From Chrysomallon squamiferum (taxonomy: Eukaryota; Mollusca; Gastropoda; Neomphalida; Peltospiridae): 64,000 bases of DNA. The stretch spans positions 4,556,387 to 4,620,386 of the forward strand of contig CM022666.1 of assembly GCA_012295275.1 (NCBI GenBank), given 5' to 3'. Shown here piece after piece: positions 37,727-50,892 of the stretch. How positions within the stretch are numbered: position 1 is the stretch's first letter; each line of letters starts with the position of its first letter. A program made the position numbers and the translations under genes. Below the pieces are notes generated by a model that was not told the DNA's origin, ran no database searches, and was given only the letters and a program-made list of their open reading frames with translations.

Positions 37727-38947
37727 GAATGAAAATAAATGTGGATCATAAGTAAACACAAAGACTGTCATGGCCATTATCCTACATCATCATTCAGAAT
37801 TTCATTGTCAGCATCATCATTCAGACTTGTATTGTTAACATCATCATTCAATGTTTTACTGTCAACCTCATCATCCAGAATTTTATTAACAAAATACTCA
37901 CTGACAGTCCTCATCATTCACAAAAGATGAACTCTGCTTCAGGTTTTATTTACTATTATTTTAGGTTTTACTCACATTGTACAATGGACGTTCTTGTACA
38001 ATAGATGTTCTATGTACAATAGATGTTCTTGTACAATAGATGTTCTGTATACTGGATATTCTTTGTGCAGTAGATGTTCTGCATACTGTGACTGTTCTTC
38101 AGTCAAAATGATCTTGAACAGATGTTCTGTATACACTGTACATTGATGCTCAAGTACAGTAGATGTTCAGTGTACAGTGAATGTTCTTGTATGGTGGATG
38201 TTCTGTACACAATGGATGTTCTGCTGCAGATGTTCTATGTACAAAGATGTTTTTGTGCAGTTGATATTTTAAACATGTACATCTGTGGATGTTGTAAATA
38301 TAATTAATGTTAAATGATAATGGCTTTTCTTTGTACAGTGAATATGTTATGTATGTACTACTGATGGTCTGTGTTCAGTAAATCTGTACTGTGGATGTTC
38401 TACAAACAGTGAATGTGTTCTAGAGATTTTCTATGTAAAATAAATGTGTGATGTGCAGTGAATAAATATTTGCATATTACTGATTTTCTATATAAATTGA
38501 CTGATGAAAGTTAAATGTTCACTGATTGGTTTATAATGAATAATACAAGTTAAGTGGATGTTCCAGTTAAAAAGGATTTTAATTTGTATTCTATACATGT
38601 ACATATGTGGATGTTGTAAATATAATTAATGTTAAATGATAATGAATACTCCATGCATAGTGGCTTTTCTTTGTACAGTGAATACGCAATGTATATGCAT
38701 TGAAATTATCAGAGTAATGAATGTTTATATATATGTTACAATTAAAATCGCATGTACAATTTGCATAATAAACAGTCTCTTTCAAGTATATTTTTTGTTT
38801 CTTCAGAAAAAGACTTTTTCTTTTTAGATGCATTTCAGAATCATAAATGTTATGATAATTATAAAGTTTCATTATCACGATCATCATCGTCATTATTAGT
38901 TTTGCTGCTACTATTTCTACATAATCATACACACACTCACACACACA

Positions 38948-39005
<58 letters not shown>

Positions 39006-39060
39006 ATTACACACACACCTACATACCTGCAGACAGACAGACATATATCATGATTCACTT
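37462..39060 (+). other. 3' UTR / intergenic spacer with degenerate 19-bp repeat
   Basis: From 37462 the probable 3' UTR runs to an AATAAA near 37735, after an (AAT)n run. From about 37980 to 38560 a degenerate repeat with core TGTTCTTGTACAATAGATG occurs. A (CA)n run follows at 38940-38998. Homologues of 38150 onward occur at 47330 and 60940. Confidence 0.6.
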
Positions 39061-39330
39061 TTAAAAGTTGTGCAGTCGTCCTTGACTGTTTGATTTGCTG
39101 TCTAAAAAACCGGACAATAACAATGGTAGCTCACTGGAAAACTTTTAAAAATCCCCAGTAGACTCGTTATCTTTAAAAGTAGTTTCTACCTGAGCAGTGT
39201 TTATAAATAGCTGTTTGCTAAGTGTTTCCTAGTAATACAGATTGCAGGGCCCACGAGTTCTCGAGTTACCTAACGTGTGTTTGTCCCACTCTCTTATGAA
39301 CCTGCTCAAGGATTATTGAAAATCTCTAGT
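39060..39330 (+). promoter_or_regulatory. Promoter region of first TNF-like gene, TATA at 39202
   Basis: TATAAAT at 39202-39208 sits in a block (GTTTATAAATAGCTGTTTGC) conserved in three further copies at 48504, 51139 and 62100. It lies about 1 kb upstream of the coding start at 40225, whose exon has an acceptor at 40196-40197, so a non-coding first exon is implied between 39230 and 40195. Its donor is not obvious. Confidence 0.45.
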
Positions 39331-40224
39331 CCAAATAAACACGTTCAACAACTGAAACGATTATAAAAAATAAATGAATACAAATAAATAGTTTTTTTTT
39401 TTTTTTTTTCAGGGAAAATCCAATTTTTATTCCTTTGGGTCTTGTGTAGATATATCTAAAGCATAGCTGGAGTGTATTAGGTTATTTGAAATTAGAAATT
39501 TAAATAATGTTTGGATTAAATTTTTGTTCATTTAAAGAAGGGTTAGACTACTGAAGAGTGATTGAATAAAAAAATAAAACGTGGTTAATAGTCAGTTGTT
39601 TTTCTTTCTTTATTTCTGTTCGTGGACGGACTATATTCTATGCGCATTCAGGGCAAACTGAACAAAGCCAGAATTCTTAAAATAGGTCACAGTCCGCGTG
39701 TGTGTAATGTCAACAATCGTAATACTATTTACGACTACAACAAGACAACAGCAATAATAAGTGTATGTAGTTTATTCAGGTAATGAACATTGGCAACATT
39801 TAGTTTCTTTTATTTTATTAATAGTTATTTTGTTTAACAATAAAAGAATTACGATTTACAACAAGACAACAGGATCCAATAAATGTATGTAGTTTCTGTT
39901 TATTACAAGGAACATTATTTCTATACAGTACTCTACACAAACATTAAAAATCTTTCTTTATTTTTATTTTTAGTTTTTGTTTCACAACAATAAAGGTTTT
40001 CATTTGTTCTTATTTTAAGAATCAGAGTGATATGGTAAAAGAAAACCCCTGATTCTATGAAATTCTAGTTTTGTTCTTTATTTATAATTTTGTTTATCTT
40101 CTAAAAGAATGTTATCTTACACAAATTTAAATAATTATTTCGATAACCGTTATATATTTCCACAACAACTGTTTTTGTTATTTTTCGTTTTTTACAGCTA
40201 AAGAAATAAAAGTTGTTACACAAA

Positions 40225-42211
40225 ATGATACCAATTCGTCCTGTCCTTGCCATTTTTCTTATGGTACTAAACTTCATACTCATCAGTTTAATTGTATCTG
40301 GAACAGTAAAAGAATTTCTGAACAGAGAAACCAACTTGTTGTTTGATCGGGAACTGTGTGTGAAAATCTCGTGCAAACCAGGAGAAAACTGTTGTGATGA
40401 CAGATTTACGAAGAGAACCAGGAACAATACCATGTATTGTTGTTACAACGATGGAGAAAAAGTGATCAGTGAAATTATGAAAAAGGTAAATTCTATTTTA
40501 AATTCTAAAACAGATAAAAAATCATAAATACATTAAAAAGAAGAAAAAATAAGTATGAACTTAAGAAATAGGTAAATCCTGTATAAAGTTATTATAAAAA
40601 GTTAAGTTGATTACAAATGAAATTGAAAAAAAAAAAAAAAAATAAGAAAAAGATAAAGAATCCATATACGTTTAACAATATTTGAATTAAGAAAAAGGAG
40701 AAATTAATTGTGATGAAATATATTTATAAATTTAAAATTTATTATTATGGACGAGTTTCAAAGTGGTGATTAACATTCTTTTTAGAAACTGAGTGAAAGT
40801 CGAACAAAAGCTGAGAAATGTGGTAAGTTAACACATACACATGTATACACACAGACATACGAAAAAACACAAAGTCGCATAAACACAGATACACAAAGCA
40901 AATAATAAACATGAAACACACATACAAATTTCAAACCCAGACATGGACAATCCCACAAAATAAACACATAAAGAAACCCAGACATTTAAAACCCACAAAA
41001 AAAGACACATACACAAACCCAGACAGACAAACATACAAAAAACACAAATACACAAACCCAGACAGACAAACCCACAAAAAGACACATACACAAACCCAGA
41101 CACACAATCCCACAAAAAGACACATAAACAAACCCAGACAGACAAACCCACAAAAAGACACATACACAAAGAGAAACCAGACATATTTAAATATTCACAC
41201 AAGTGTTTATAATTTTGTATTTGTATGTACCTTTATTGTTAGTAAACAAAATAACCAACCTAGAATAAAATGAAAGAAACTATGTGAATGTTACATGTGT
41301 ACTTTATATATAATGTTCATATTTATATATATTAGAAAAGAAACTTAAGCAGATCAGAGATGTCGCTAATGAACTGAAGACACCGGCTCAGGTGAAGACA
41401 TCGGCTCATCTACAAATGGAACTGAATGCAACATATGACAAAGGTAAGAAAAAAACCCCAGTAGTACTAGTAGTAGTAGTTGTTGTGGAAGAGTAGTAGT
41501 ACTCAGTTAAAGTAGGTGATTTGGTAATAGATGTGGTAGTAGTAAATAGAAGTAACAGTAGTCGTTACTTAAAAAGTTGGTCTGGTAAACGAAGTAGTAG
41601 TAGTTATCACTTAGTTATTAGTAATGGTTAGAAAATAATAGTAGAAATTGTGATAACAACAATAATAGCAGTGCTACTAGTGATAATGTCAGTTATTCTG
41701 GTAAAGTAGTTAATAGCGGAAGTTTGTAGTTATAGAAATATATTAGTAATACTAACTACAACTGTTCACAATTTAAAATAGAAATATTATTTAAAAATCA
41801 TTTGTTCTTACTAACATTTCAGACAACCCAAAGCCTTTGATAAAATGGACGTCGTCTGGAAAAAGATCTTTTGTGAAAGGAGCTGCTGCTGTTGTCGCTG
41901 ACGGGATTCAAGTCAAACACGCTGCTTACTACTTCATATACAGCAACGTTTTATTCCATGCCAACCAAGTCAGAGAGCTAGAATACAATAGCCTGTATCA
42001 CTCAATTGAAAAAAATCCAAATAATGAAGTTCTCTACACAAATCTTCAGACAACATGCAAAGTAGGAAGATACAAGGAAGGTTTTGTTCCTTCCTACATT
42101 GGAGCTGTTTACAGCCTGAAAGCCAATGACACTGTAATGGTGAGAACATCACTTGTGAACAGAATTTTGAGAGATCCTGAGCCCACCTACTTTGGCCTGT
42201 ATATGCTGTAA
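40225..42211 (+). CDS. TNF-superfamily ligand, type II membrane protein (copy 1)
   Basis: Four coding exons: 40225-40485, 40786-40822, 41336-41443, 41823-42211; 264 residues, all phases agree. Residues about 5-26 are a signal anchor (core LAIFLMVLNFILISLIV), followed by an extracellular stalk with Cys-rich patch (CVKISC, CC, YCCY), an NNT sequon and a helical section. The TNF homology domain occupies the last exon (residues 136-264), with the IKW start, the strand VKHAAYYFIYSNVLF, GAVYSLKANDTVMV and the terminal TYFGLYML, all at family positions. Such ligands trimerise and engage TNF receptors. No furin site is evident. This domain has a single Cys. Exon sizes match copy 2 exactly apart from its stalk-exon duplication. 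An AATAAA at 42633 could be the poly(A) signal. Confidence 0.9.
40830..41190. repeat. Minisatellite, unit about 38 bp
   Basis: Copies of AAACCCAGACAGACAAACCC plus CACAAAAAGACACATACAC in the second coding intron of the first TNF-like gene, about eight copies. This array is absent from the second TNF-like gene. Confidence 0.85.
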
Positions 42212-42839
42212 AATCGTTTCGAGAGGCCTAAATTATAACTGTTAATGTATAATTTTCTGTATTACTTTTTTGTGATTGCTTGTTTGTGATGTTAATATAT
42301 ATTTCAAAATATAATTTATACAATTTTCTCCAACCAAGCAGCGCTAATTCATCATCTTGTACTGAAAATTGCTCTAATACTAGTGTTTTTAATTATTGCA
42401 TATTATTGTTATTACTTTATTACTTTATTACTTTATTTGTTTATTTTTCTAATTGTAAATAGGTATTTTATTTATAAAATTATTTTACTGTCGCTTCTTT
42501 TCTTTAGGGTTTTGTATCAGTTTTTACTAACGAACTTTTTTGTCTGAAGTAAGATAATTTATTATTAAAACAGATATAATAATAATAATCAGATAAAGAT
42601 TTAATTCGATTTAATGTTTTTTTTTTTTTTTAAATAAAGGTGGTATCTTTAACATTTTGTATTTATTTTTATACTTCTTACATTAATAATTAATTGTGCT
42701 ATTGGAAAATGGTTTAATATGTTGTTTTTTGATAATTGTAATACACTTTTTTTAGTCTTGTTGTCGATACATGTATTTTGAATAACAGTATATTAACAAT
42801 GAGGTGGAGGGAGTCCCTTTAAGAATTTTGGAGAATAAA

Positions 42840-43240
42840 TATTTCTTCAAGTTCTGAGCTTTCTACCCAGAAATAGCTCGTCACAATCAGTAGTCGAAGC
42901 TTTTACCGAGAGAAAACATTATCCCTATTATTAACACACGGAATCAGAAAGTATTAATGCATTATTCTGTTGCAGATGTTGTTGTTGTTGATAATGAACA
43001 CAAATACAATTCTAAAATTTTTTAAAATGAAATGCTAGATGAGTTCCTTAACATAACAATAGTTGGTCATGACTGCCATTTGCAAATAAAAAGCATACGG
43101 TTATAATATATTATTTAAGAAATATGTGTGTGTGTGTGTTTCTTTAGATTAAGGTTTCTGATAAGTAATAACTAAAATTCTTCAAGAAATGAGATTTCCA
43201 TCCAGTCTATAAATAGTTTGTCATAAACAAAAGGTCCGGA
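42840..43240. repeat. Dispersed module R, copy 1
   Basis: A block with CTATAAATAG-like words, an ATGAAATGCTAG stretch, CCATTTGCAA, a (GT)n run and GATTAAGG recurs in the same order at 52700-53220 and 58480-58880, and in part at 44660-44890. Nature unknown; it could be flanking DNA of an old duplication or a degenerate mobile repeat. Between 43240 and 44640 I see (CA)n at 44304-44345, (TA)n at 44051-44076 and (ATT)n at 44392-44475 only. Confidence 0.6.
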
Positions 43241-44300
43241 TGGGAACATTGCTCATCATACAAAAACCCCAAAATCCTGATAAAATTCCATTAATCAACA
43301 TTTTCACCACAGATTAAACATACGAGTAAGATCTGCTTTGGAGAAAGTGAACATTTTTCTCTCTCTCTCTCTCTCTTCGGTAAAAAATACCTTTTCTATA
43401 CAAATACTGAAGACTTGGTTTGTTATCACTGATATCAACATGATTGACACCGGCTGCTGCCCTTGTATTTTATCAAATAATTAGAAAGACAAAACACCCA
43501 TAACAATTAATACTTGAAAAACTTGATGTGTTCAGTATGAATATGATCCGTGTATGTATTTCCTTTAAACTGCAGATGTATAGTCAACAGTCTGACATAT
43601 AAATAATTTCAAATTTATAAAAGATCAGTTTCTAATTTATTCATCTGATTATATGAGGAAAAACAAATAATAATAAAAATAATTTTCCTTGTGGAATAAG
43701 CGATCAGTTGACAAAACCACGCTGTCTGACCAGGACTGATTTGTTCCACTGGATCCCGAGAGTCGCGAATAATAACAAGTAATAGATAATTTTTGGTTAC
43801 TTGCCTCCAATAACAAGCTGCATTTTCAGAGTACAAAATATTTTCACTGAGGGGCTGATAGTGTCCATGCCCTCTAAATTCAACTGACCTTAGCGTATTA
43901 CTGGTTCCTTAAATCCATGTCGATGATTGCTGGAAACCAGGAGTTTCACTAAATAGTTATTTTTCTTGAACAGCTTTTAAAATGTAGTAGTTTGCAGTAA
44001 ACATTGTAGTAAACATGTAATAGTGAAATTTATGCAGTGTTTTAATAGTGATATATATATATATATATATATATATTATTAAAAATGTTCAGTATTATAT
44101 GTTACAAATTTTAGAAACTTGTTTTTGAATGTGACAACCTTCACTGGTTTGTTCATACTTTGAGCAGATAATCTCAGCCATGCTTTAATATACTAAAAAA
44201 AAAAAAAAGAACCCCAAAACTACCTTTTTACAATTTTGTTTTATGAATTCCTTTACAGATTATGAAATAAATGTTTCGGCTGTGTGTATGTTTCTGATTT

Positions 44301-44350
<50 letters not shown>

Positions 44351-44407
44351 TTTTGGAAATAGAACTGTTAAATTAAATGAAAATGTTGATTTTATTATTA
44401 TTATTAC

Positions 44408-44478
<71 letters not shown>

Positions 44479-44659
44479 TTGTTTGTTTATAATTATTACT
44501 GGTGTTGTTATTGCTATTTATTTATTTATTTATTTATTTATTTGTTTATTTATGTATTTTGTCCATATAAACAGAGATTATATTTTTGTGAATTAACACA
44601 TAAACAGACATATTTACCCATTCATATATTTATTATTTAAAACGTTTCTGATACTCAAA

Positions 44660-44890
44660 TAAGATTCTTTAGACAGTTGCCAGCATCTCAAATAGCAACA
44701 TATTAACGTTATGCTGTTGGCTTGTTTTTCTCACCTTGAGGATTTTCGAGAAGTAATAAATATTAATTTACTTCGGGAACTGGGTTTTCCCCCTAGCTAT
44801 AAATAGTTGTCAGTCAACCGTATTACTAATAGGCGGATTGTATGAATGGATGTTTATTGTTATAAATAAATACATTTGCTGTTGTTGTTG
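44660..44890. repeat. Dispersed module R, partial copy 2
   Basis: It shares CAGTTGCCAG, a GGCTTGT word, CGGGAACTGG and CTATAAATAG with the block at 52718-52860. Confidence 0.6.
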
Positions 44891-45189
44891 TTGAAATGGA
44901 TTGGTGGGGGTTGGGAACACAATTGGCACACCCTCATCAATTTTTTTGCACACAGACACATACAAAAAATTCATTTGCTATCAATTGTTTTATATTCACA
45001 ATGACATCCGATTCTCTGAAATGTTATGTTTGTATGTGTACAGAGATTTGTTTCCCTAATCAATTTGTTATATCAGGAATTTAGTTGTGTCATAACAAAA
45101 CTTTACATTTCAATAAAATAAAATAAAAATCTCACTTCTTCAGAAAAATAAAAAAAAATAAAAATAAAAAATAGACATGAATATCAGTA

Positions 45190-46602
45190 AAAGTAAACAT
45201 TGTCTTTCACAATTACTTGTTCCTACCTCTCTTCGAGTCAAATCAAGGGAGGTAATCCATGCTGCCACACACCGAAAACGTCAAAGCGGAGTGAAGGGAA
45301 ATTCAGTGACAGCGTTCTATGTGATATTCGGTTTGATGTTTGTGGTTGATATTTTGTTGTTTGCTCATCGGATGGCCAAGACAATCTCATTTGCTAAGCT
45401 TCTCCTGTACGGGTACCTGAGTATGTGGATTATAAGGAAACAGGTAATTAATAATTTGTTTATGGACACTTCAGTGCATACTATTATTAGTAATTAATGA
45501 AAGATATTTAATTTTTGATTGAAGTTGTCACACATTTATTGTCAAAGATATGTAAATTAATGTTTTTAATAATAATAATAATAACAACAACAACAACAAC
45601 AACAACAACAATATTTACAAAGTACTACTAATATTAACAGGTTAACATTTAAATAAAATTAGTTAGGTTTTATTTGTTATATTGTTAAATTATTTTTTAT
45701 ATCAGTTATTTTAATACGTAATTTGATCATCCTCGTTATTACTGCAAATACTTTTATTACTAAAACTAGTACTAATACTATTACTACTATTTCTACTGTT
45801 ACAATTATTATTACTATTACTGTTGTTGTTATTATGACTAGGGCCACTACTATTATTACTATTGCTTCTACTACTACTATTAATTTTATAATTATTATTA
45901 TTACAGATACTACCACTATTATTGCAACAAAACCAACTACTAGTACTACGACTACTAATAATGCTATTATTATTATTATTTATTATAATTATTATTATAA
46001 TTATTGTTATTATTATTAGTAGTAGTAGTTGTAGTAGTAGTAATATAGTTCTTTATATTGTTGCTGTTGTTGTTGTTTATTTACATACACTATTAGTCAC
46101 CCAGTATTTCTATAATACAAACTATGAATTATCTTGTCAGCTGATGATGAAGGTGACGATGATGTATTGAGAGAGAAAAGTGAAAAACCTAAATCTCTGT
46201 TTGAAAATATTCGACTACGTGTTAAGAAATTGTGTTTTCAGGTGAGTATTAAGTTTACCTGTCTCCGTATATATATAAATATCAGAGAATGCTAAGGAAG
46301 ACAACTCTTTCATACTCAATGACCTTTATCTCAAGAAAAGCTTGTTGTTGCTATTGTTGTTAATGTAAAATCACTATTATTATTATTATTACTATTATTG
46401 TTATTGTTGTTTTTATTTAATAGTATTGTTATTGTACCATTGTTGTTGATGAACTTTTTTCGCAGTTAATATTTTGTTTCAGTTTTAGTTTTCATGCAGG
46501 TAGTCAAAACACTGTTTATCCCAAATGCTGTTTTCACTGAAGCTGTGTGTCTCCTTGTTTACTATTATTATTACAGACTGGGTCTCCATCACGACATGGT
46601 AA
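45190..46602 (+). pseudogene. Broken copy of exons 23-25 of the large gene
   Basis: 45190-45443 matches the second half of exon 23, 46141-46240 matches exon 24 (still open), and 46500-46602 matches exon 25 with its middle replaced by an ATT run. A one-base deletion in the GGGTACC(C)TGAG stretch near 45413 shifts the frame. It is shared with the copy at 59756, so decay began before those two copies separated. Exons 26-28 are absent downstream. Just upstream (44890-45120) lies sequence matching the large gene's 3' UTR, an order opposite to the parent gene. Confidence 0.85.
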
Positions 46603-46739
46603 GTGCTATCTGTGAGTTTATTTATTTATTTTTAAATAATTTATAAAAATATATTGTCATACTTCTTTTTTAGATGATTTTATTTTGTATCCATATGAAA
46701 CTGGAAATAAGACAAAAGTTGCAGAATAATATCATTTAA

Positions 46740-47330
46740 ACATCCAGAATACAGTATTATTCTAGTATATTATATATCATGTAGTTTATATTTACAGGGA
46801 GACAGTATTAAATATTATATAATTAAGTACAGTACATACCATGTAATTTATACGTCTAGAGATACGCTGTTAAAGATTAATAGACTGCAGTATATACCAT
46901 GTAATTTCTGTATCCAGTATTAAAGATTAATAGAGTGCAGTATATACCATGTAATTTCTGTATCCAGTATTAAAGATTAATAGAATGCTATACATACCAT
47001 GTAATTTATATATCCAGGAATATAGTATTAAATAATATATAATAAAATACAGTACATACCATGTAATTTATATATCCAGGAATATAGTATTAAATAATAT
47101 ATAATAAAATACAGTACATACCATGGATTTATATTTTCAAAGATATAATATTACAGATTCATTACTGCAAATAATATGTATTCTGTGTATCATTTTATAA
47201 ATAACTGAAGTTCTGTGGTGTAGAGTATAAATGAATACATTAATGTGTATATCCAAGGATATAATATACAAAATTATTACAGTACATATAATGTAATTTA
47301 TAAATCAAAGGATATAATATTAAAGATTCA
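46740..47330. repeat. Tandem repeat, unit about 45-60 bp
   Basis: Repeated CATACCATGTAATTTATATA and TATCCAGTATTAAAG words. The same family is seen at 60410-60950 and, in fewer copies, in intron 25 of the large gene (35150-35340), consistent with this DNA being that intron's copy. Confidence 0.85.
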
Positions 47331-48997
47331 GCATGTGCATGTACAGTGAATGTTCTTGTATGGTAGATGTTCTGTACACAATAGATTTTCTACTGCAGAA
47401 GTTCTATGTAGAAAGACATTTTTGTACAGTTCAGGATATGCTAAACATGTATATCTGTGGATGCTGTAAATATAATTAATGTTAAATGATAAAGAATTCT
47501 CCATGCATAGTGGCTTTTCTTTGTAAAGTGAATATGTAATGTATGTACTATTGGTCTGTGTTCAGTAAATCTGTACAGTGGATGTTCTACAAACAGGGAA
47601 TGTGTTCTAGGTATGTTCTGTGTAAAATGAGTGTGTACTGTATTCAGTGAATGAAAATTTACATATTATTGTTTTTCTATATAAACTGACTGATGAAAGT
47701 TAAATGTTCACTGATTGGTTTAAAATGAATAATACAAGTTAAGTATTCTTTATACAGTCTGTACTCATGCACTGAAACGATAAGAGTAATAAATGTTTAT
47801 ATATATGTTACATCTGAAATTTCTTGTAAACTTTGCATAAGAAATAATCGATTTAAGGCATTTTGTTTTATCAGAATAAGAATTTTGTTTTTAGAAGTAT
47901 TTCAGAATCGTAAATATTAGGATTATTAATTATATTATCACTATCATCATCATCATTATTAATTTTATTATCACTTTCATATCATCATCATCATCATCAT
48001 TATTACTGTTAGCTGTTATCATTGTTGTTAAATAAAGACTACAGTGATACATCTGGTCACCTGTTCATAATTTATATTTACTTTAAAAGTAGTAAAAATG
48101 TCTTGTGCATTTGTCATTTTCTTCTTATTTTTTCTTTCTTTGTTTCTTCGATTGTTTGTTTGTTTTTTGTTGTTGTTGTAATAACAAGTAAAATTAATGA
48201 GATCATTTTTCAACTCACTTTTCACTTCTACACCAGTCAGCGACATGATTTGATTTTTATTTTATAAAGCGAAATTTGTATACTTTATAGACTATGTAAA
48301 ATATTGCACTTATATAATATGTACATATCACATACTAATATAGATACACCTACAGACGTGCACATTCAAACACATGTATCATGTTTACGTTTTAATAGTT
48401 AAGCAGTCGTCCTTGACACCGACGACATACAACTGTATCTCACCGGAAATCTTTTAGAATGCCGGGTGCATTATCTTTAAAAATAGATCTACCGAGTAAT
48501 GTTTATAAATAGTTGTTTGCTAAGTGACTCAGCTGATTCAAAATGCACGGCCAACGTGTTCTCTTTGAGTCCTGCCTACAATGACGTCGCTGGCTGTAAA
48601 ATGTACACGTGACGTCAGATTGATATCTCACACACTACCAAGTTCATTGACGTGATTTCTATTATCTCTAGGCCAAAGAAATATGCTGAACAACTGTGCT
48701 CCTTCGTGGATCTTGTGTAGATATATACTGTAGTGCATAGCTGGAGTGTATTAGGACATTTGAAATTAGATAATGTAGATGTTCTTGATTAAATTGTTTA
48801 TAATTTATTTAGAGTTAGACTATTGAAGAGTAATTAAATAAAAAAATAACAAACTACCTGGTTAATAGTCAGTTGTTAAGTTTTTCCTTCTTTGTTTCTG
48901 TTCATACACGTACATCACATGTACTTGACGTAGTCTAGTTTCTGTCACAAAAACAACTCAGGGAAAACTGAACAAAGCAATATTCTTAAAATACATC

Positions 48998-49020
<23 letters not shown>
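47330..49020 (+). repeat. Duplicated copy of the large gene's 3' flank and TNF-like promoter (unit B)
   Basis: 47330-49010 aligns with 38150-39720 and with 60940-62680 by shared words in order: GTGGATG.TGTAAATATAATTAATG, GCAGTCGTCCTTGAC, TTTATAAATAG and GGTTAATAGTCAGTTGTT. The TNF coding part that follows in the first unit is missing here. Confidence 0.75.
48390..48680 (+). promoter_or_regulatory. Orphan TNF-type promoter copy B (TATA, AP-1 and CRE words)
   Basis: TATAAAT at 48504-48510, TGACTCA (AP-1 consensus) at 48525-48531, TGACGTCG at 48582 and a full CRE TGACGTCA at 48610-48617 overlapping CACGTG. No TNF coding exon follows on the plus strand before 56050; 49864 onward holds antisense TNF scraps instead. 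Confidence 0.4.
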
Positions 49021-49050
<30 letters not shown>

Positions 49051-50330
49051 CTTATTTGTATTTTTTTGTTTGGTTGTTGTTCTTTCATTCTTGTTGTTGT
49101 TGTTTGTTTCTTATTGTTGTTTTGTTTTGAATTTCATGTTTTGTTTTTCTTGTTTATTTGTTTTTTCCGGCTCACCTGTGCTCTGATTAGATCAACAATT
49201 AACTGCAAAGTACTAACCTGACATAATAGTATGTACGTGTGTATAAAATGACATTGTAGAGATTCCAAAAGTCACGTTTACCTAACAATTCCTTTTACCC
49301 AGAGACGTGAATAACTTTACACATTAACATTTTCATTTATAGACTTCCATTTTATTGCGTCATTGACTGAACTGCACGGTAGTGTCTATTCTAGGTCACA
49401 GCAAGGATTTATGAACCTTTCGTATCTGTTGTTACAATTACACTGACATACTGATTGCGTCAATATTTTTTTGTCCTATGATCTTTTTGACAACACTTCT
49501 GTTTATAAGTTTTTCCATGGGATTGGTAGTGGAGGGCTTCTAGCGCATTCGTGAATGTCAAAATGTTCGTTGGGAAAAATCTCAGCATGTGATAGTAGTA
49601 TTATATCAATTAGTAAAATTTATCGAACACGTGAACAGAAGCAACTCTATACATTAAAGGCAACAATATCAACAACCACAACATCAGATTTATTTATTTA
49701 TAACAATGATAATGCATTCGAACTTTCTCGATCTGTCTATTAGTAATACGGTTGACATAACTTTATCAACTTAATAACAGAATATACTTGAGATTATAAT
49801 AAATATTTTTATTTAATTTAATTTTATAAAATGTATGTAATATATGTTTATGTGTCTATGCAGTGTCGACAGCTCCAATGAAGGAAGGAACAAAACTTTC
49901 TTGCTGTCTTCGTGCTAAAGAATAATATGCTAAAATGATCTGTGAGTATTCAAAGCCTGACAAACATAAAAACAAAAATCCCTTCACTGGTAATATCGAT
50001 GAATTGAGCGAACATCTGCTACAAACTTTATTTATTTATTTAACTATTTAATTATTTGTTTATTTGTTTGTTTGTTTGATTATTTTTATTTGTTTAATTC
50101 TTTTCATTTTTTTTTTTTCTGATAATTAATTTATTTATTTCACTTTATTTTTATCACTTTTTATTTATTTTCCGGTATATTACTTTATTTATTTATTTAT
50201 TTAACTAAACAATTAATATTTCATAATTCTTGGTGTTTTAAACTGAATTTTAATTTTTCTATATTTTTCGTTTTATAAAATAGAATGTATAATGTATAAT
50301 CTCTATTTATATGGACCAAAATAACTAACT
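49020..50330. repeat. Segmental duplication, left copy
   Basis: Nearly identical base for base to 62690-63999, with only occasional substitutions by eye, whereas the sequence before it (47330-49010) differs more from its partner. The content is a (GT)n run at its start, TTTA-rich stretches and the antisense TNF fragment. The 62-codon open frame at 49555 has no ATG start and is not a credible gene. Confidence 0.88.
49864..49914 (-). pseudogene. Antisense fragment of TNF homology domain
   Basis: The minus strand reads RRQQESFVPSFIGAVDTA then stop, matching RYKEGFVPSYIGAVYSL of the TNF-like gene's last exon. No flanking exon sequence remains. Confidence 0.75.
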
Positions 50331-50632
50331 AGCAACAACAACAACAACAATAATAAATAGACGAATAAATAAATAAATAAATATATAAATAAATAAATAA
50401 ATAATTAAATAAATAAATAGTAATAATAATAATAACATTAATTAATTAATTACTTAATTAATTATAATAAAGGTTATAACAACGGTTATTATAATAGTTT
50501 CAAGCGTAAGGTGGTGAATCTAAGCTGCTCAACTTCAACAGAATAGAGTTGAGATAATAATAAACATTTTTATTCAATTGAACACTTTTTTATATTTGTA
50601 AATTGTATGTAATGTATGTGTATGTGTATATA

Positions 50633-50705
50633 CAGTATCACAGATTTTCAGGGAGTCAACAGCTCCAATGTAGGAAGCAACCAAATGTTCTTTGTATCTT
50701 CGTAG
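50633..50705 (-). pseudogene. Second antisense fragment of TNF homology domain
   Basis: The minus strand reads RRYKEHLVASYIGAVDSLKICDTV, a clear match to the same region of the TNF-like ligands and longer than the copy at 49864. Flanking sequence (ATTCAAAGCCTGACAAACAT and CCCTTCACTGGTAATATC) is shared with 49920-50000, so the two fragments are tandem duplicates about 770 bp apart. Confidence 0.82.
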
Positions 50706-50892
50706 TAAAGAATGAAAAGCTAAAATTATCTGTAAGTATTCAAAGCCTGACAAACATAAAAAAATCCCTTCACTGGTAATATCTATTAAACAAAAGTATG
50801 AACACATGCATAATCTAATAAGAAAGCATATATATGTATATATACACTAGGACACAACAAACCCAAGACACATTTAAAACTGTATTCAATAT

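Noticed and set aside
45190-45497. Functional second copy of the large gene
   Set aside because: Frame broken by a one-base deletion, no 5' exons, exons 26-28 missing, exon 25 copy disrupted.
49555-49743. Identical 62-codon open frame at 49555 and 63231
   Set aside because: The identity comes from the recent segmental duplication. The frame starts without ATG and has no homology or splice support.
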